A program made the translations under genes and the position numbers. A stretch of 64,000 bases of DNA from Verrucomicrobiales bacterium (GTDB lineage: Bacteria; Verrucomicrobiota; Verrucomicrobiia; Limisphaerales; CAIMTB01), in the NCBI GenBank assembly GCA_016795425.1, contig JAEUHG010000067.1, forward strand, positions 1-64,000. The letters are read 5' to 3'. Below the pieces are notes generated by a model, which saw only the letters and a list, made by a program, of their open reading frames with translations, did no database searches and was not told the origin of the DNA. This document shows, piece by piece, positions 19,741-28,581 of the stretch. How positions within the stretch are numbered: the first letter of the stretch is position 1; each line of letters opens with the position of its first letter.

Positions 19741-20991
19741 TTATCGGGGACGGCCGCGTCGGAACCTTTCCGGGATGGCTTCGGGTTGGATATTGCGCAA
19801 GGCCATGACCGTCGGGCGATCGTCCCGAGGGTCGTCATTCGAGAACAGGGCGACCATGGCGGGAACGGCCGGCACGGCGCGCGCGCCCAAACCTCCCAGT
19901 GCATCCAACGTCTTCGCTCGCGCGGTGAGATCCCGAGCGCGGAGCAGGCTCACCAGTCGGTTCAAGCTTTCGTCCGTGTGGACATCCATTTCGATCAGCG
20001 CCGATGCCGACTGCCGCGCGGCATGGAGTCCGCCGTGGCGCATGGCATCAAGGAGTTCTGGAACCGCGAGACGCGCCGATTCACCGGTTTGGATCACCGT
20101 CATCGCCGCTTCGGCGCGAAGTTCGTCGCCGCCGGTTTTCAGGATTTCCCGAAGCGCGGGCACGGCCGGACGGGCCTCGGGACCGAATCCGCGCAGGGCC
20201 TGAACGGCTTGGAAGCGGACGGACTCGACCGGGTCCGAGAGCCCCTCCACGAGATGCGGGACGACGAGTTGGGGGTGACTGGGAAATTCGCCGAGGGCCC
20301 AGAGGACGGCGGAGCGAACGGAAGGATCTTTGTCCTGGCGGGCGGCGAGCAACGAGGCGAGGCCGCCTTGTTCCGCGGGTGGAAAACGACCGAGAGCCAT
20401 GGCAGCGCCGGCCCGAAGGGCGGGATCAGGATCGTTGAGCGTCGCGATCAATTCCTGGCTGGCGGCGGGACCGTAGGTACGGAGCAAGGCGATGGCGGCT
20501 TCGCGTCCACCGAAGCGCCTTTCCGCCAGGAGCGGAAGGACCGCAGGAGCGGCGAGGGGGCCCATGCGCTGAAGGACTTCGATGGCATTGCGTTCGAGTT
20601 GGAGTTGGCGGGCCCGCTGGCGGGCGACCTGCGGGACGCTGTCGAGCCAGGGCAGGATGTCGGTATGAAGGCGGGTTTTTCCGCGGCGAAGGATGCGAAC
20701 CAGGACGGGAGCGTAGTCGCGAGGCTGGGCAATGAGTTCGCTGCGAGCCCGACGCCGATCCTCAGGATCGGCGCCGGCCATACGTTCGAGCCGTTCGATG
20801 ACGGGTCGATGCCGACGGGCTACCCGTTCGGCAGCGGTCCAGAAGACGACGAATACCGAGACCGCGGCGATGGCCAGGAACGTTCCGAAACCGAAGCGTC
20901 GAACCGGCCGTTGGGCCGGCGGGGTTGAGGGCGCGATGGCCGGGAGATCCGTGGACGATGGTGGTTGAGTGCGCATCGGCCGGGACTCCAT
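19741..20991 (-). CDS. HEAT-repeat protein with an N-terminal membrane anchor
   Basis: The 416-residue protein has one hydrophobic helix (about residues 33-52, FGTFLAIAAVSVFVVFW) and then a series of HEAT/armadillo-like helical pairs, for example DPDPALRAGAAMALGRFPP, DPSVRSAVLWALGEFP and DPVESVRFQAVQALRGFG, with a period of about 35 residues. It is probably a protein-binding scaffold facing the periplasm. It follows the exonuclease gene by eight bases and may end the minus-strand transcription unit that starts at 25412. Confidence 0.82.
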   Translation of the reverse strand: MESRPMRTQPPSSTDLPAIAPSTPPAQRPVRRFGFGTFLAIAAVSVFVVFWTAAERVARRHRPVIERLERMAGADPEDRRRARSELIAQPRDYAPVLVRILRRGKTRLHTDILPWLDSVPQVARQRARQLQLERNAIEVLQRMGPLAAPAVLPLLAERRFGGREAAIALLRTYGPAASQELIATLNDPDPALRAGAAMALGRFPPAEQGGLASLLAARQDKDPSVRSAVLWALGEFPSHPQLVVPHLVEGLSDPVESVRFQAVQALRGFGPEARPAVPALREILKTGGDELRAEAAMTVIQTGESARLAVPELLDAMRHGGLHAARQSASALIEMDVHTDESLNRLVSLLRARDLTARAKTLDALGGLGARAVPAVPAMVALFSNDDPRDDRPTVMALRNIQPEAIPERFRRGRPR

Positions 20992-20999
20992 GCGGCGGA

Positions 21000-21713
21000 T
21001 TATTTGATGCCGGCGAGGCGGTCGCGCCAGATCCGATGCAATTCGACCGTGGCGCGGACGTCCCGGAGGCAGTATTCCGCGATCTCGCGGAACCGGCTTT
21101 CGGCGACCAGATGGGCGACGTCCATGCCGCTCACGCCTTCGGCTTTAGGGGAAGGAATACCGAACGCTTTGCAGTAGAAATCGAGATTGAACTTTCGGGC
21201 GGCGCCGTCGCGTCCGCTGACCGAGTAGAACGTCAGTTGTTCGGCCAGGTCGCAGTGGGGTTCGGTTTGGAACCGATATCCGAGCCAATCCTTGCGCGAG
21301 ATGGGAACGGCGAGAACTGCCGAGCGCAGGTAGAGGAAGGGAACGTCGAATCCGCGTCCATTGAAAGTCACGACGTGATCGTACCGTTTGGCGAGTTCCC
21401 AGAAGTCGTGAAGCAATTCGGATTCGTCGGCGAAGGGCACGAACTTCACCTCGGCCTCGTCGTCGGGTTCGTAATCCTCAGCCATGTAGAGGACCTGGCC
21501 GCGGCCGCTATCGGCGTTGACCATGGCGATGCAGATGACCTGGGCCGTGAGAGGATAGAGACTGAGTTGGCGTTCGAGTTCGGCGCGTCGGGCATCGCGC
21601 TCCGGACCTTCGGGGAGGCGCAGGGCATCGCGCATGAGGTATTCCTGTTGGACCTCATCAAAGGCCTCGATAGGCAGGCCGTTGGTTTCGATATCGAACA
21701 CTAGGGTGGCCAT
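21000..21713 (-). CDS. DEDDy-type 3'-5' exonuclease
   Basis: The 237-residue protein has the RNase-H-like exonuclease motifs: FDIETNG (Asp, Glu), VTFNGRGFDVPFL (Asp), and YCLRDVRATVELHRIW (the Tyr and Asp of the DEDDy class). It resembles the PF10108/YprB-like predicted exonucleases found as stand-alone proteins. The substrate is unknown. It lies 39 bases after the two-domain oxidoreductase gene and eight before the HEAT gene, which suggests co-transcription. Confidence 0.85.
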   Translation of the reverse strand: MATLVFDIETNGLPIEAFDEVQQEYLMRDALRLPEGPERDARRAELERQLSLYPLTAQVICIAMVNADSGRGQVLYMAEDYEPDDEAEVKFVPFADESELLHDFWELAKRYDHVVTFNGRGFDVPFLYLRSAVLAVPISRKDWLGYRFQTEPHCDLAEQLTFYSVSGRDGAARKFNLDFYCKAFGIPSPKAEGVSGMDVAHLVAESRFREIAEYCLRDVRATVELHRIWRDRLAGIK

Positions 21714-21752
21714 GGGAGGATGGGGTGTGGGCCGCGAGGTGGGAGCGTGGCT

Positions 21753-23936
21753 TCAAGGGGCGACGGCGACCGATCCCCCTGTGCGCAAAGCCTCGAGGGT
21801 GGCGAAGGTGAGGTTCATGGCGCGACGAGACTCCGCATAAGGCAGCGGGTGTGGGGCTTCGGCCCGGAGATATCGAGCCCACGCCTCCATTTGCTCGCCA
21901 TGGCCTTTGCCCTGGTATTTCTGCTGGACCGTTTTCCGACCGCGACGGATTTCGAGTTCCTGAAAATTGACGACTTTAAGGACCACTCCGGCGCCGAACA
22001 CGGTGCAGACCTCCTTGGGCCACGTGCTATCGCCCTCGGCGGTGTAAATGAGCTGCCCGCAGGAACCGTCGGCATACTCGATCTGCGCGGTAACACTGTC
22101 GGCGAAGGGAAGGCGTCCGGTGGCAGGCCAGGTGGTCTGTGCAGAAACGCGGACAGGCGACGAGCCGAAGAGGAAGTTGAAGAAGTCGAGGAAATGGCAG
22201 GCCTCACCGAGAACCCGGCCACCGCTTTCGGCGTGGTTGGCGTACCAATGAGACGGGTCGAGTTTGCCAGCCATTACCTGGAAGCTGGCAGACTTGGGTC
22301 CGGGGACGGCGGCGAGGAGGCGACGCATCTCCTGGCTCGCGGGGGCGAAACGGCGGTTGAATCCGACCTGGACACTGCCGCGCTGGCGCGCCATGGCGAC
22401 ATCAATGGCGGCGAGTTCGGCCTCCGTGAGGCAGAGCGGCTTTTCGACAAAGACATCCAGTCCACGTTCGAGCGCCCCGAGCACGAAGCGGGCGTGCAAA
22501 TGATGGCGAGTGGCGATGAGCACCGCGGATCGTCCCTCCGACGCCTGGGCGAGCGTTGCATCGGCGTCGGTGGACGCGTTGGCGAACTGGAACTTGGATT
22601 TGACGTGATTGGCGCTGAGTGCGGTGTGGTTGACGATAGTACCGAGCGGGAGCCTCCCTTGCAGATGAGGCAGGAGCATGGTGCGGGCGAAGTTTCCGGC
22701 GCCGATGACGTCGAGGTGCGCAACGGGAGACGTTCGGCGGGATGGAGTAGGGTTGATTGCCGGTGCGCTGGCACGGCCGTGATCTGTGGCCGGAACCGGG
22801 GAGGCGGGAGGTTCGGCATCGGTATGGTACGTCAACACCACGCCGATCTCGGGGGCGCCGCCGGCGAGTTCGCGGTAGACGGCAAGGGAATCGCGGAACG
22901 GAACGCGGCGGGTGGTGATGGCGTCGAGTTTGAGGGCGCCCGTTTTCATGAGGTGCAGACAGGCGTCGAAATTGCGCTGCTCGGTCCAGCGCACATATCC
23001 GATGGGGTAATCGGCACCGCCCCACTCGTAGGACGGATCGTAGCGGCCGGGTCCGTAACTGCGCGAATACCGGATCTCCAGTTCCTTTTCGTAGGTGGTT
23101 TTCCACGGCAGCTCGACGTGGGTGTTGCCGACCACGACGAGACGTCCGCGATCCCGGAGGGCGTCGATGGCTTGTTCGGTGGGCGTGTTGCTGGAGGTGG
23201 CGGTGGCCAGCACAACGGCGTCGACGCCGTGGCCTTCGGTCCAGGATCGCACCTCGTCGGGCAGACTCTGTCCGCCGAGGATGACCACGCGCTCGGCGCC
23301 CACGGCGGCGGCGGTGGCGCGACGGGGTTCGGCAAGGTCGACCGCCATGACACGGCAGCCATTCGCGTGAAGCAGGTTGGTGACGAGGAGGCCGACGAGG
23401 CCCTGGCCCAGGACGAGAACGCGATCGCCGAGGCGAGGATCGAGTTGTCGAACCGTTTGGAGTGCGATGGAGGCGATCGTGGTGTAGGCAGCCTGCCAGG
23501 ATTCGACGCCGTCCGGGACGGCGGCGGTGAGTAAATCAGGGACGGCGACGAACTCCGCGTGGAAGGCGCACTCTGCGCCCCCACAGGCGACGCGTTGTCC
23601 GACGCGCAGTCGGGTGTTGCCGGGATCGACGGCCGCGACAATGCCTGCGGCGCTGTATCCGAGCGGGGAAGGGGTCTCGAGTCGGTTGCGGACCTTGTCG
23701 ATGGCGGCGCGCCATCCGAGGTTGCGGGCGGTATCGAGGACTTTACGGACCTGGTCTGGGCGGGCGCGGGCTTTTTGCAGCAGGTTCATCTTGGCCTGCT
23801 CGACCTTCATTTTCTCGGTGCCGGCACTGATGACGGAGTGGGTGACGCGGATGAGCACGCCGCCGGGAGGTGGGTTGGGCTTGGGAACTTCCTGAAGTTC
23901 GAGCCGGCCATCTTGGTATTGGGCGATCTGAAGCAT
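21753..23936 (-). CDS. Two-domain oxidoreductase: zinc-type ADH fused to Gfo/Idh/MocA
   Basis: The 727-residue protein has a medium-chain dehydrogenase half (residues about 1-345, with VTHSVISAGTEKMKV, PLGYSAAGIVAAV and the Rossmann LVLGQGLVGLLVTN) and then a Gfo/Idh/MocA half (from about residue 400, with VIGAGNFARTMLLPHL, VFVEKPLCLTEAEL and VGFNRRFAP). This fusion is a recognised family that usually sits in surface-polysaccharide gene sets. The neighbouring adenylate-forming enzyme fits, but no glycosyltransferase is seen here. It begins 33 bases after the ligase-like gene. Confidence 0.93.
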   Translation of the reverse strand: MLQIAQYQDGRLELQEVPKPNPPPGGVLIRVTHSVISAGTEKMKVEQAKMNLLQKARARPDQVRKVLDTARNLGWRAAIDKVRNRLETPSPLGYSAAGIVAAVDPGNTRLRVGQRVACGGAECAFHAEFVAVPDLLTAAVPDGVESWQAAYTTIASIALQTVRQLDPRLGDRVLVLGQGLVGLLVTNLLHANGCRVMAVDLAEPRRATAAAVGAERVVILGGQSLPDEVRSWTEGHGVDAVVLATATSSNTPTEQAIDALRDRGRLVVVGNTHVELPWKTTYEKELEIRYSRSYGPGRYDPSYEWGGADYPIGYVRWTEQRNFDACLHLMKTGALKLDAITTRRVPFRDSLAVYRELAGGAPEIGVVLTYHTDAEPPASPVPATDHGRASAPAINPTPSRRTSPVAHLDVIGAGNFARTMLLPHLQGRLPLGTIVNHTALSANHVKSKFQFANASTDADATLAQASEGRSAVLIATRHHLHARFVLGALERGLDVFVEKPLCLTEAELAAIDVAMARQRGSVQVGFNRRFAPASQEMRRLLAAVPGPKSASFQVMAGKLDPSHWYANHAESGGRVLGEACHFLDFFNFLFGSSPVRVSAQTTWPATGRLPFADSVTAQIEYADGSCGQLIYTAEGDSTWPKEVCTVFGAGVVLKVVNFQELEIRRGRKTVQQKYQGKGHGEQMEAWARYLRAEAPHPLPYAESRRAMNLTFATLEALRTGGSVAVAP

Positions 23937-23969
23937 GGGCAGAAGAGGATTCTCTCGGCAGACCTCGGG

Positions 23970-25412
23970 TCAGGTGGCATGGGCGTCCGGTGCGCCGGTG
24001 GGAGTGCCGGAGGCATGCGTCAGTGTGCTGACGAGCCAGCGATGCTTGCCTCGCGCGGTGCGTTCGGTTTCACGAACCTCGCGGAAATCGACGACGAAAT
24101 CATCGCCGAGTTTTCGCGTGACGCCGCTGCGGATGGCGTCCAGACGGGAGGTGTGGAAAGCCGGTGACGGAACGTAGCGAAACTCCGCGCGTCCGGGTTC
24201 CGCCTGGGCGAACTGGACGGCGTAGAGACCGTCGAAGATGGCATCATGCATGTTGAAGGCGGTAAGGGAGATTCGGCGGCCGGTGCGGCTGACCAGGAAC
24301 TCTTGTTCACGTCCGGCGATTTCGGCGACGGCGGGCCAGGGGAACTCGAGATCGCCATGGGTCTTGGGATCGGCGAGCCGGACGTAATCACCGGTGCGAT
24401 ACCGAATGAGTGGCATGGCGAGATTGTGGAAACTGGTCCCGATGACTTCGCGAAAACCGTCGGAGTCCGCCTCGCCAAATTCCACGAAGCCGTAAGTCGG
24501 CCAGAAGTAGAACAGGTCCGAAGAGCGACCTTCGGCGGCGAGCACGGCGCGTTCGCTGTGTCCGTACCATCGGTAGACCCGGGTACCGAAGACGCGTTCG
24601 AGAAGTCGTTTCTGCGGCAGGTTCAGGCGTTCCGAGCCCGCCAGGACGCAGCGCAGGGGCAGGCGCCAGGTCTGACCGGCGCGCTCGAGGAACTCCGCGA
24701 GTTGCAGGGCGGCGGAGGGATAGGCATGAAGGATGTCGGGGCGGAAGTTCTCAATGGCTTCGAGGTATTCGCCGAGGCGCGATTCGGTGAGGTGATAGCT
24801 CGAGAGCATCAGCCAATCGCGGGTGGCGTCGTAAGTGGCGATGCGGCCTTGGGCGCGATCGGTGGTGACGTGGCCACGAATGACGGCGAGCCGGGCGCCA
24901 GGGAAGTATCCGCCGCGGGACCATTGGGCTTCGAGGAAGGCCTGTTCCTTGGGGCGGCTCACGCCCTTCTGAAGGTAAAAACCCACCGGCACACCGGTGG
25001 ATCCACCGGTGGTGATGTAAAGTCGTTGGCGCTCCGGCACCGCCGAGGAGGTGATTTCGGCGAGGTGACGTTGCAGGTCGGATTTGGTCAGAAACGGACA
25101 GCATCCCAGGTCGTCCGGCGAATGGATTCGGGCGGGGTCAAACCGAGCCTCGCCGAAGCGTCTCTGGTACCAGGGGGAATAATTGCCGGCCTGGATGAGG
25201 ACCTGGCGGAGTTGTCGGACCTGATATTCGCGGATGGCGTCGAGGTCCCATGATTCGGACTCGGCGGCGAGTTGGCGGAATTCGCCATAACGCCGCCCCA
25301 ATCGCCAGCGGGTGGGCAGTTGGCGGTAGGTCCACCCCGCGGCCCGCTTAAAGCCGTCGGGCAGACGCTCATAGAGCGACAGCAGCGGGTAAAGTCGATC
25401 CTCGAGGCTCAT
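23970..25412 (-). CDS. Adenylate-forming enzyme, PaaK/CapK-like
   Basis: The 480-residue protein has the adenylation P-loop YITTGGSTGVPVGF, LAGSERLNLPQKRLLERVFG, the acceptor-site-like RWYGHSERAVLAAEG, and PLIRYRTGDYVRLAD, the pattern of phenylacetate-CoA-ligase-like proteins. The CapK branch is found in capsule and polysaccharide loci and probably activates a carboxylic acid as adenylate. It is the first gene of a four-gene minus-strand run. The 3' extension after the domain is Ala/Thr/His-rich. True substrate unknown. Confidence 0.88.
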   Translation of the reverse strand: MSLEDRLYPLLSLYERLPDGFKRAAGWTYRQLPTRWRLGRRYGEFRQLAAESESWDLDAIREYQVRQLRQVLIQAGNYSPWYQRRFGEARFDPARIHSPDDLGCCPFLTKSDLQRHLAEITSSAVPERQRLYITTGGSTGVPVGFYLQKGVSRPKEQAFLEAQWSRGGYFPGARLAVIRGHVTTDRAQGRIATYDATRDWLMLSSYHLTESRLGEYLEAIENFRPDILHAYPSAALQLAEFLERAGQTWRLPLRCVLAGSERLNLPQKRLLERVFGTRVYRWYGHSERAVLAAEGRSSDLFYFWPTYGFVEFGEADSDGFREVIGTSFHNLAMPLIRYRTGDYVRLADPKTHGDLEFPWPAVAEIAGREQEFLVSRTGRRISLTAFNMHDAIFDGLYAVQFAQAEPGRAEFRYVPSPAFHTSRLDAIRSGVTRKLGDDFVVDFREVRETERTARGKHRWLVSTLTHASGTPTGAPDAHAT

Positions 25413-25845
25413 GGAGGACTCAAGGGGGCGGAGGGACCGGTAGGTGGGCCGTTCCCGTTCATGGCATGGTCCGACCCGAACCTGAGTTCATCGCGCGCAT
25501 GGGTGAGGTTCCTACGACGCAAGGGCCAAAGGCAAAACGGATTATCGCGGGTCCTGACGCCGGTATGGCGGGCGGCTGGGAAGGGCGACGAGGAACCCAA
25601 GAGTGGAGAGCAAGGGGCCAAACGTGGCGAAGGGTGTTGGGATCCCGGACTTCAGGGTCGGTGAAAACGGGGTTAAGTCATCGTAGGGATGTGCCGATAT
25701 GGGACTCGGGTTAGTCGGTAGAATCGGCATCAAGCCACCCGGGATTCGACTGGGTGATTCGTCGGTAATGGATTAGGGCGCGCCCTGTCCGCCTGGGTTG
25801 GGCGATGAGAGTGATTTGGGTCCGACTCTTCCCGTGCTGTTCGAC
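25413..25845. other. 433-base divergent promoter region with a 12-base palindrome
   Basis: The gap separates the PaaK-like gene from the carbonic-anhydrase receptor gene. AGGGCGCGCCCT at 25775-25786 is a perfect palindrome about 60 bases before the receptor start and is a possible operator. No RNA gene or repeat family was recognised elsewhere in it. Confidence 0.4.
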
Positions 25846-28416
25846 ATGAATCAATTCAGGGAATTTCTTCGTTTTCACGCTTGGGTGGTATGTGGGGCTT
25901 TGTGTTGGGGGGCGCCAGCCTCTCAGGGCGCGACCGGGCCGTCCGCGGACGAATCCCTGTCCGCCTTGGAACAAGGCAACATCCGCTTCGTTTCCGGTGG
26001 TGCCAAACATCGCGGACAAGATGCTTCGAGGCGCGTCGAGGTGGCCAAGGGGCAGCATCCACGAGCTGCCATCATCACATGCGCGGATTCGCGGGTGTCG
26101 CCAGAGATCCTCTTTGATCAGGGCCTGGGTGACCTGTTTGTGGTGCGTGTGGCGGGTGCCGTGGCCAATACCGACCAGGTGGGCTCGATCGAGTACGCCA
26201 TCGAGCACCTGCACGTCCCGGTCCTCGTTGTCATGGGGCATAGCAAGTGCGGGGCCGTCGCGGCCGTCGTGCGGGGTGACAAAGTGGAGGGCAACATCCC
26301 GGACGCGGTGAAGAACATTGATCCGGTGGTGCGCCGGGTGAAAGCGGCGCAGGGAGGGTCTTCCGTGGACGCTCTCATCGCCGCCTCCATCGAGGCCAAC
26401 ACCTGGCAAACGGTGGATGACATCTTTCGGTCGAGTCCCATGGTGCGGGAATGGGTCGCCGCCAAAAAACTCCAGGTCTTGGCGGCCTTGTATGATTTGG
26501 ATTCGGGCGGGGTGAAGTGGCTGGGGACACATCCGGAGCAGGCCCGGTTATTGGCCTACAAGGATGGACCGGTTGCGCCGGGTGAGAGTCATGCGGACGC
26601 GGGCGAACCGGTCCGGACGGTGGCAGCGGTGGCGACTACGGGTTCGGCCCATGCGTTGGCCGTCGAGCCGGTCTCCTCGCAACACGCTGGCGCGGCTCCG
26701 ACGGGTCCAACAGCTGCGACTGCCGCTCCGGCTGAGGTCCCATCCCACGCCCTCATCTGGGTGGTGGGCACTCCATTGATTGTTGGGCTCCTGATGGCTT
26801 TTGCTGCCTTCTTCGTCCGATCCTCGGCGATGAAGCGGATGACCGTGCCGGTTCGGTTGACAGTCGGATTTGGAGCGTTGCTGGTGGTACTGGGCGGATT
26901 GGGCACCGTGGCATACGTTGAACTGCATGCTACCAAGCGTGGATTCGAGGAGTTCAGCCGGGATGCGGACCGCAGCGATCTTGGGGCGCAGATCCAGGAA
27001 CACGCGATGGACATGGAGTTGGCGACGCGGGATTGGATGCTCCACCGAACAGCGAAGGTCGTGGAGGAATTTGAGCGTCATCGGGAGGCGTTGAATGGTG
27101 TTCTTTCGGTGGCCGAAAAGCAGATTCACGAGTCGAACCGCCTGGAGTTGGTGGGCAAACTGAAGCAGCACGCGGCGGAGTACAGCGCCCTTTTTGCACA
27201 GTTGCGCGACCACGGGAAAGGCGGTCAGTCGGGCGAGAAGGTGCAGATTCAAACCCAATTGGAACGGGTGGGCACGGCACTGGGTGAGGAGGGGGCTGCG
27301 TTGGAGCACGAGTTCCAAGCCGATCAGAACCATGCGGAACCGATCATTCATCAGCAGATCGCCGATGCGCAGACCGCCATCGTTTGTGTCGTGCTCGGCG
27401 CGATTGTCCTGGGTGGGTTTCTTTCCTGGATCATCAGTCGGAGCATCACTGGACCATTGCGGGAGGTGGCAGATGGTTTGGCTGCTGGAGCGGAACAAAC
27501 GGCCACGGCATCCAGTCAGGTGGCATCGGCCAGTCAGACCCTGGCCGAGGGCGCCAGCGAACAGGCGGCGAGCCTGGAGGAAACCAGCGCGTCCCTCGAG
27601 GAAATCACCAGCATGGTGTCCCGCAACGCCGAGGCTGCGAGACACGCCAATGCGTTGGCCAATCAGACGTCTGCGGCGGCCGATGCGGGTGCCTCGACCA
27701 TGAGTGAACTCCAACAGGCCATGGGCGACATCAAACGTTCGAGTGACGAGGTCGCCAAGATCGTGAAGAGCATCGATGAGATCGCCTTCCAGACCAACAT
27801 TCTGGCCTTGAACGCCGCAGTCGAGGCAGCTCGCGCAGGCGAAGCGGGCGCTGGATTTGCCGTGGTGGCGGACGAAGTGCGCAGCCTGGCGCAGCGGAGC
27901 GCGCAGGCGGCCAAGGAGACGGCGAGCATGATCGAGGCCGCCATCAGCAAGAGCGGACGCGGGCATCACATCAGCGAGAAGGTGGCCGCCGACCTGGGTG
28001 AGATTGTGGCCAAGGTTCGTGATGTCGACCGCTACGTATCGGAAATCGCGGCGGCATCCCGTGAGCAATCGGAAGGAGTGCGACAAGTGGCTGCAGCGGT
28101 CACTCAGATGGACAAAGTCATTCAATGCAACGCGGCGAGCGCGGAGGAAAGCGCCAGCGCCTCGGAGGAATTGAATTCCCAGGCGAGAATGGTCGAGGAG
28201 GCGGTGGGCATGCTGAGGGAACTCGTGGGTGGCCGCACGAGACACGCGACGCCCGCAAGAGGAAGTGCCTTGATAGAGCAGGTCGGAAAGGCGAATCCGT
28301 CCGTCTCGCGCAATCAGAAGCCGGTAATCAGCCAGAAAGTATCGGTTTCCAAGGTTGGCGCCGTCCCGGTCCCGCGGGCAACAACCCCGGCGGCCCATGA
28401 TCCGTTGACGTTCTAA
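25846..28416 (+). CDS. Beta-carbonic anhydrase fused to a methyl-accepting chemotaxis receptor
   Basis: This 856-residue protein combines two normally separate proteins. A signal peptide (residues 1-29) is followed by a complete beta-carbonic anhydrase (about 35-235), with Zn ligands Cys79, His132 and Cys135 and the Asp81-Arg83 dyad in CADSR and GHSKCGAV. An Ala/Pro-rich linker (236-300) leads to helix TM1 (302-324), a short cytoplasmic turn and TM2 (338-358). A four-helix-bundle type sensor (about 361-508, with [12 protein letters not shown]) leads to TM3 (510-531). A very short HAMP start ([10 protein letters not shown]) and the MCP signalling hairpin follow, with the tip [20 protein letters not shown] at 645-664 and [20 protein letters not shown] after it. 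ATG 25846 is preferred to the upstream 25798 start because the signal peptide begins there. CO2/bicarbonate or pH sensing is inferred, not known. No che genes are nearby. Confidence 0.93.
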   Translation: MNQFREFLRFHAWVVCGALCWGAPASQGATGPSADESLSALEQGNIRFVSGGAKHRGQDASRRVEVAKGQHPRAAIITCADSRVSPEILFDQGLGDLFVVRVAGAVANTDQVGSIEYAIEHLHVPVLVVMGHSKCGAVAAVVRGDKVEGNIPDAVKNIDPVVRRVKAAQGGSSVDALIAASIEANTWQTVDDIFRSSPMVREWVAAKKLQVLAALYDLDSGGVKWLGTHPEQARLLAYKDGPVAPGESHADAGEPVRTVAAVATTGSAHALAVEPVSSQHAGAAPTGPTAATAAPAEVPSHALIWVVGTPLIVGLLMAFAAFFVRSSAMKRMTVPVRLTVGFGALLVVLGGLGTVAYVELHATKRGFEEFSRDADRSDLGAQIQEHAMDMELATRDWMLHRTAKVVEEFERHREALNGVLSVAEKQIHESNRLELVGKLKQHAAEYSALFAQLRDHGKGGQSGEKVQIQTQLERVGTALGEEGAALEHEFQADQNHAEPIIHQQIADAQTAIVCVVLGAIVLGGFLSWIISRSITGPLREVADGLAAGAEQTATASSQVASASQTLAEGASEQAASLEETSASLEEITSMVSRNAEAARHANALANQTSAAADAGASTMSELQQAMGDIKRSSDEVAKIVKSIDEIAFQTNILALNAAVEAARAGEAGAGFAVVADEVRSLAQRSAQAAKETASMIEAAISKSGRGHHISEKVAADLGEIVAKVRDVDRYVSEIAAASREQSEGVRQVAAAVTQMDKVIQCNAASAEESASASEELNSQARMVEEAVGMLRELVGGRTRHATPARGSALIEQVGKANPSVSRNQKPVISQKVSVSKVGAVPVPRATTPAAHDPLTF

Positions 28417-28581
28417 AGCGTCAGGGGACGGCTGCAATCCGCGGCGCTCCGGGCCAGGCGGCACCCAGGACCGGGTATACGCTGGTCGTCTTGAAGTACG
28501 GGGCCATCCATCGTTTTTCCTCGGAATGGGTCGTCGTCCAGGCAACTGCAAGATGCGCACGCGCCAGCCGAGAGTTCGGGC

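Noticed and set aside
21720..23534. A 604-codon plus-strand frame opposite the two-domain oxidoreductase
   Set aside because: Shadow of a well-supported minus-strand gene; Gly-rich and without domains.
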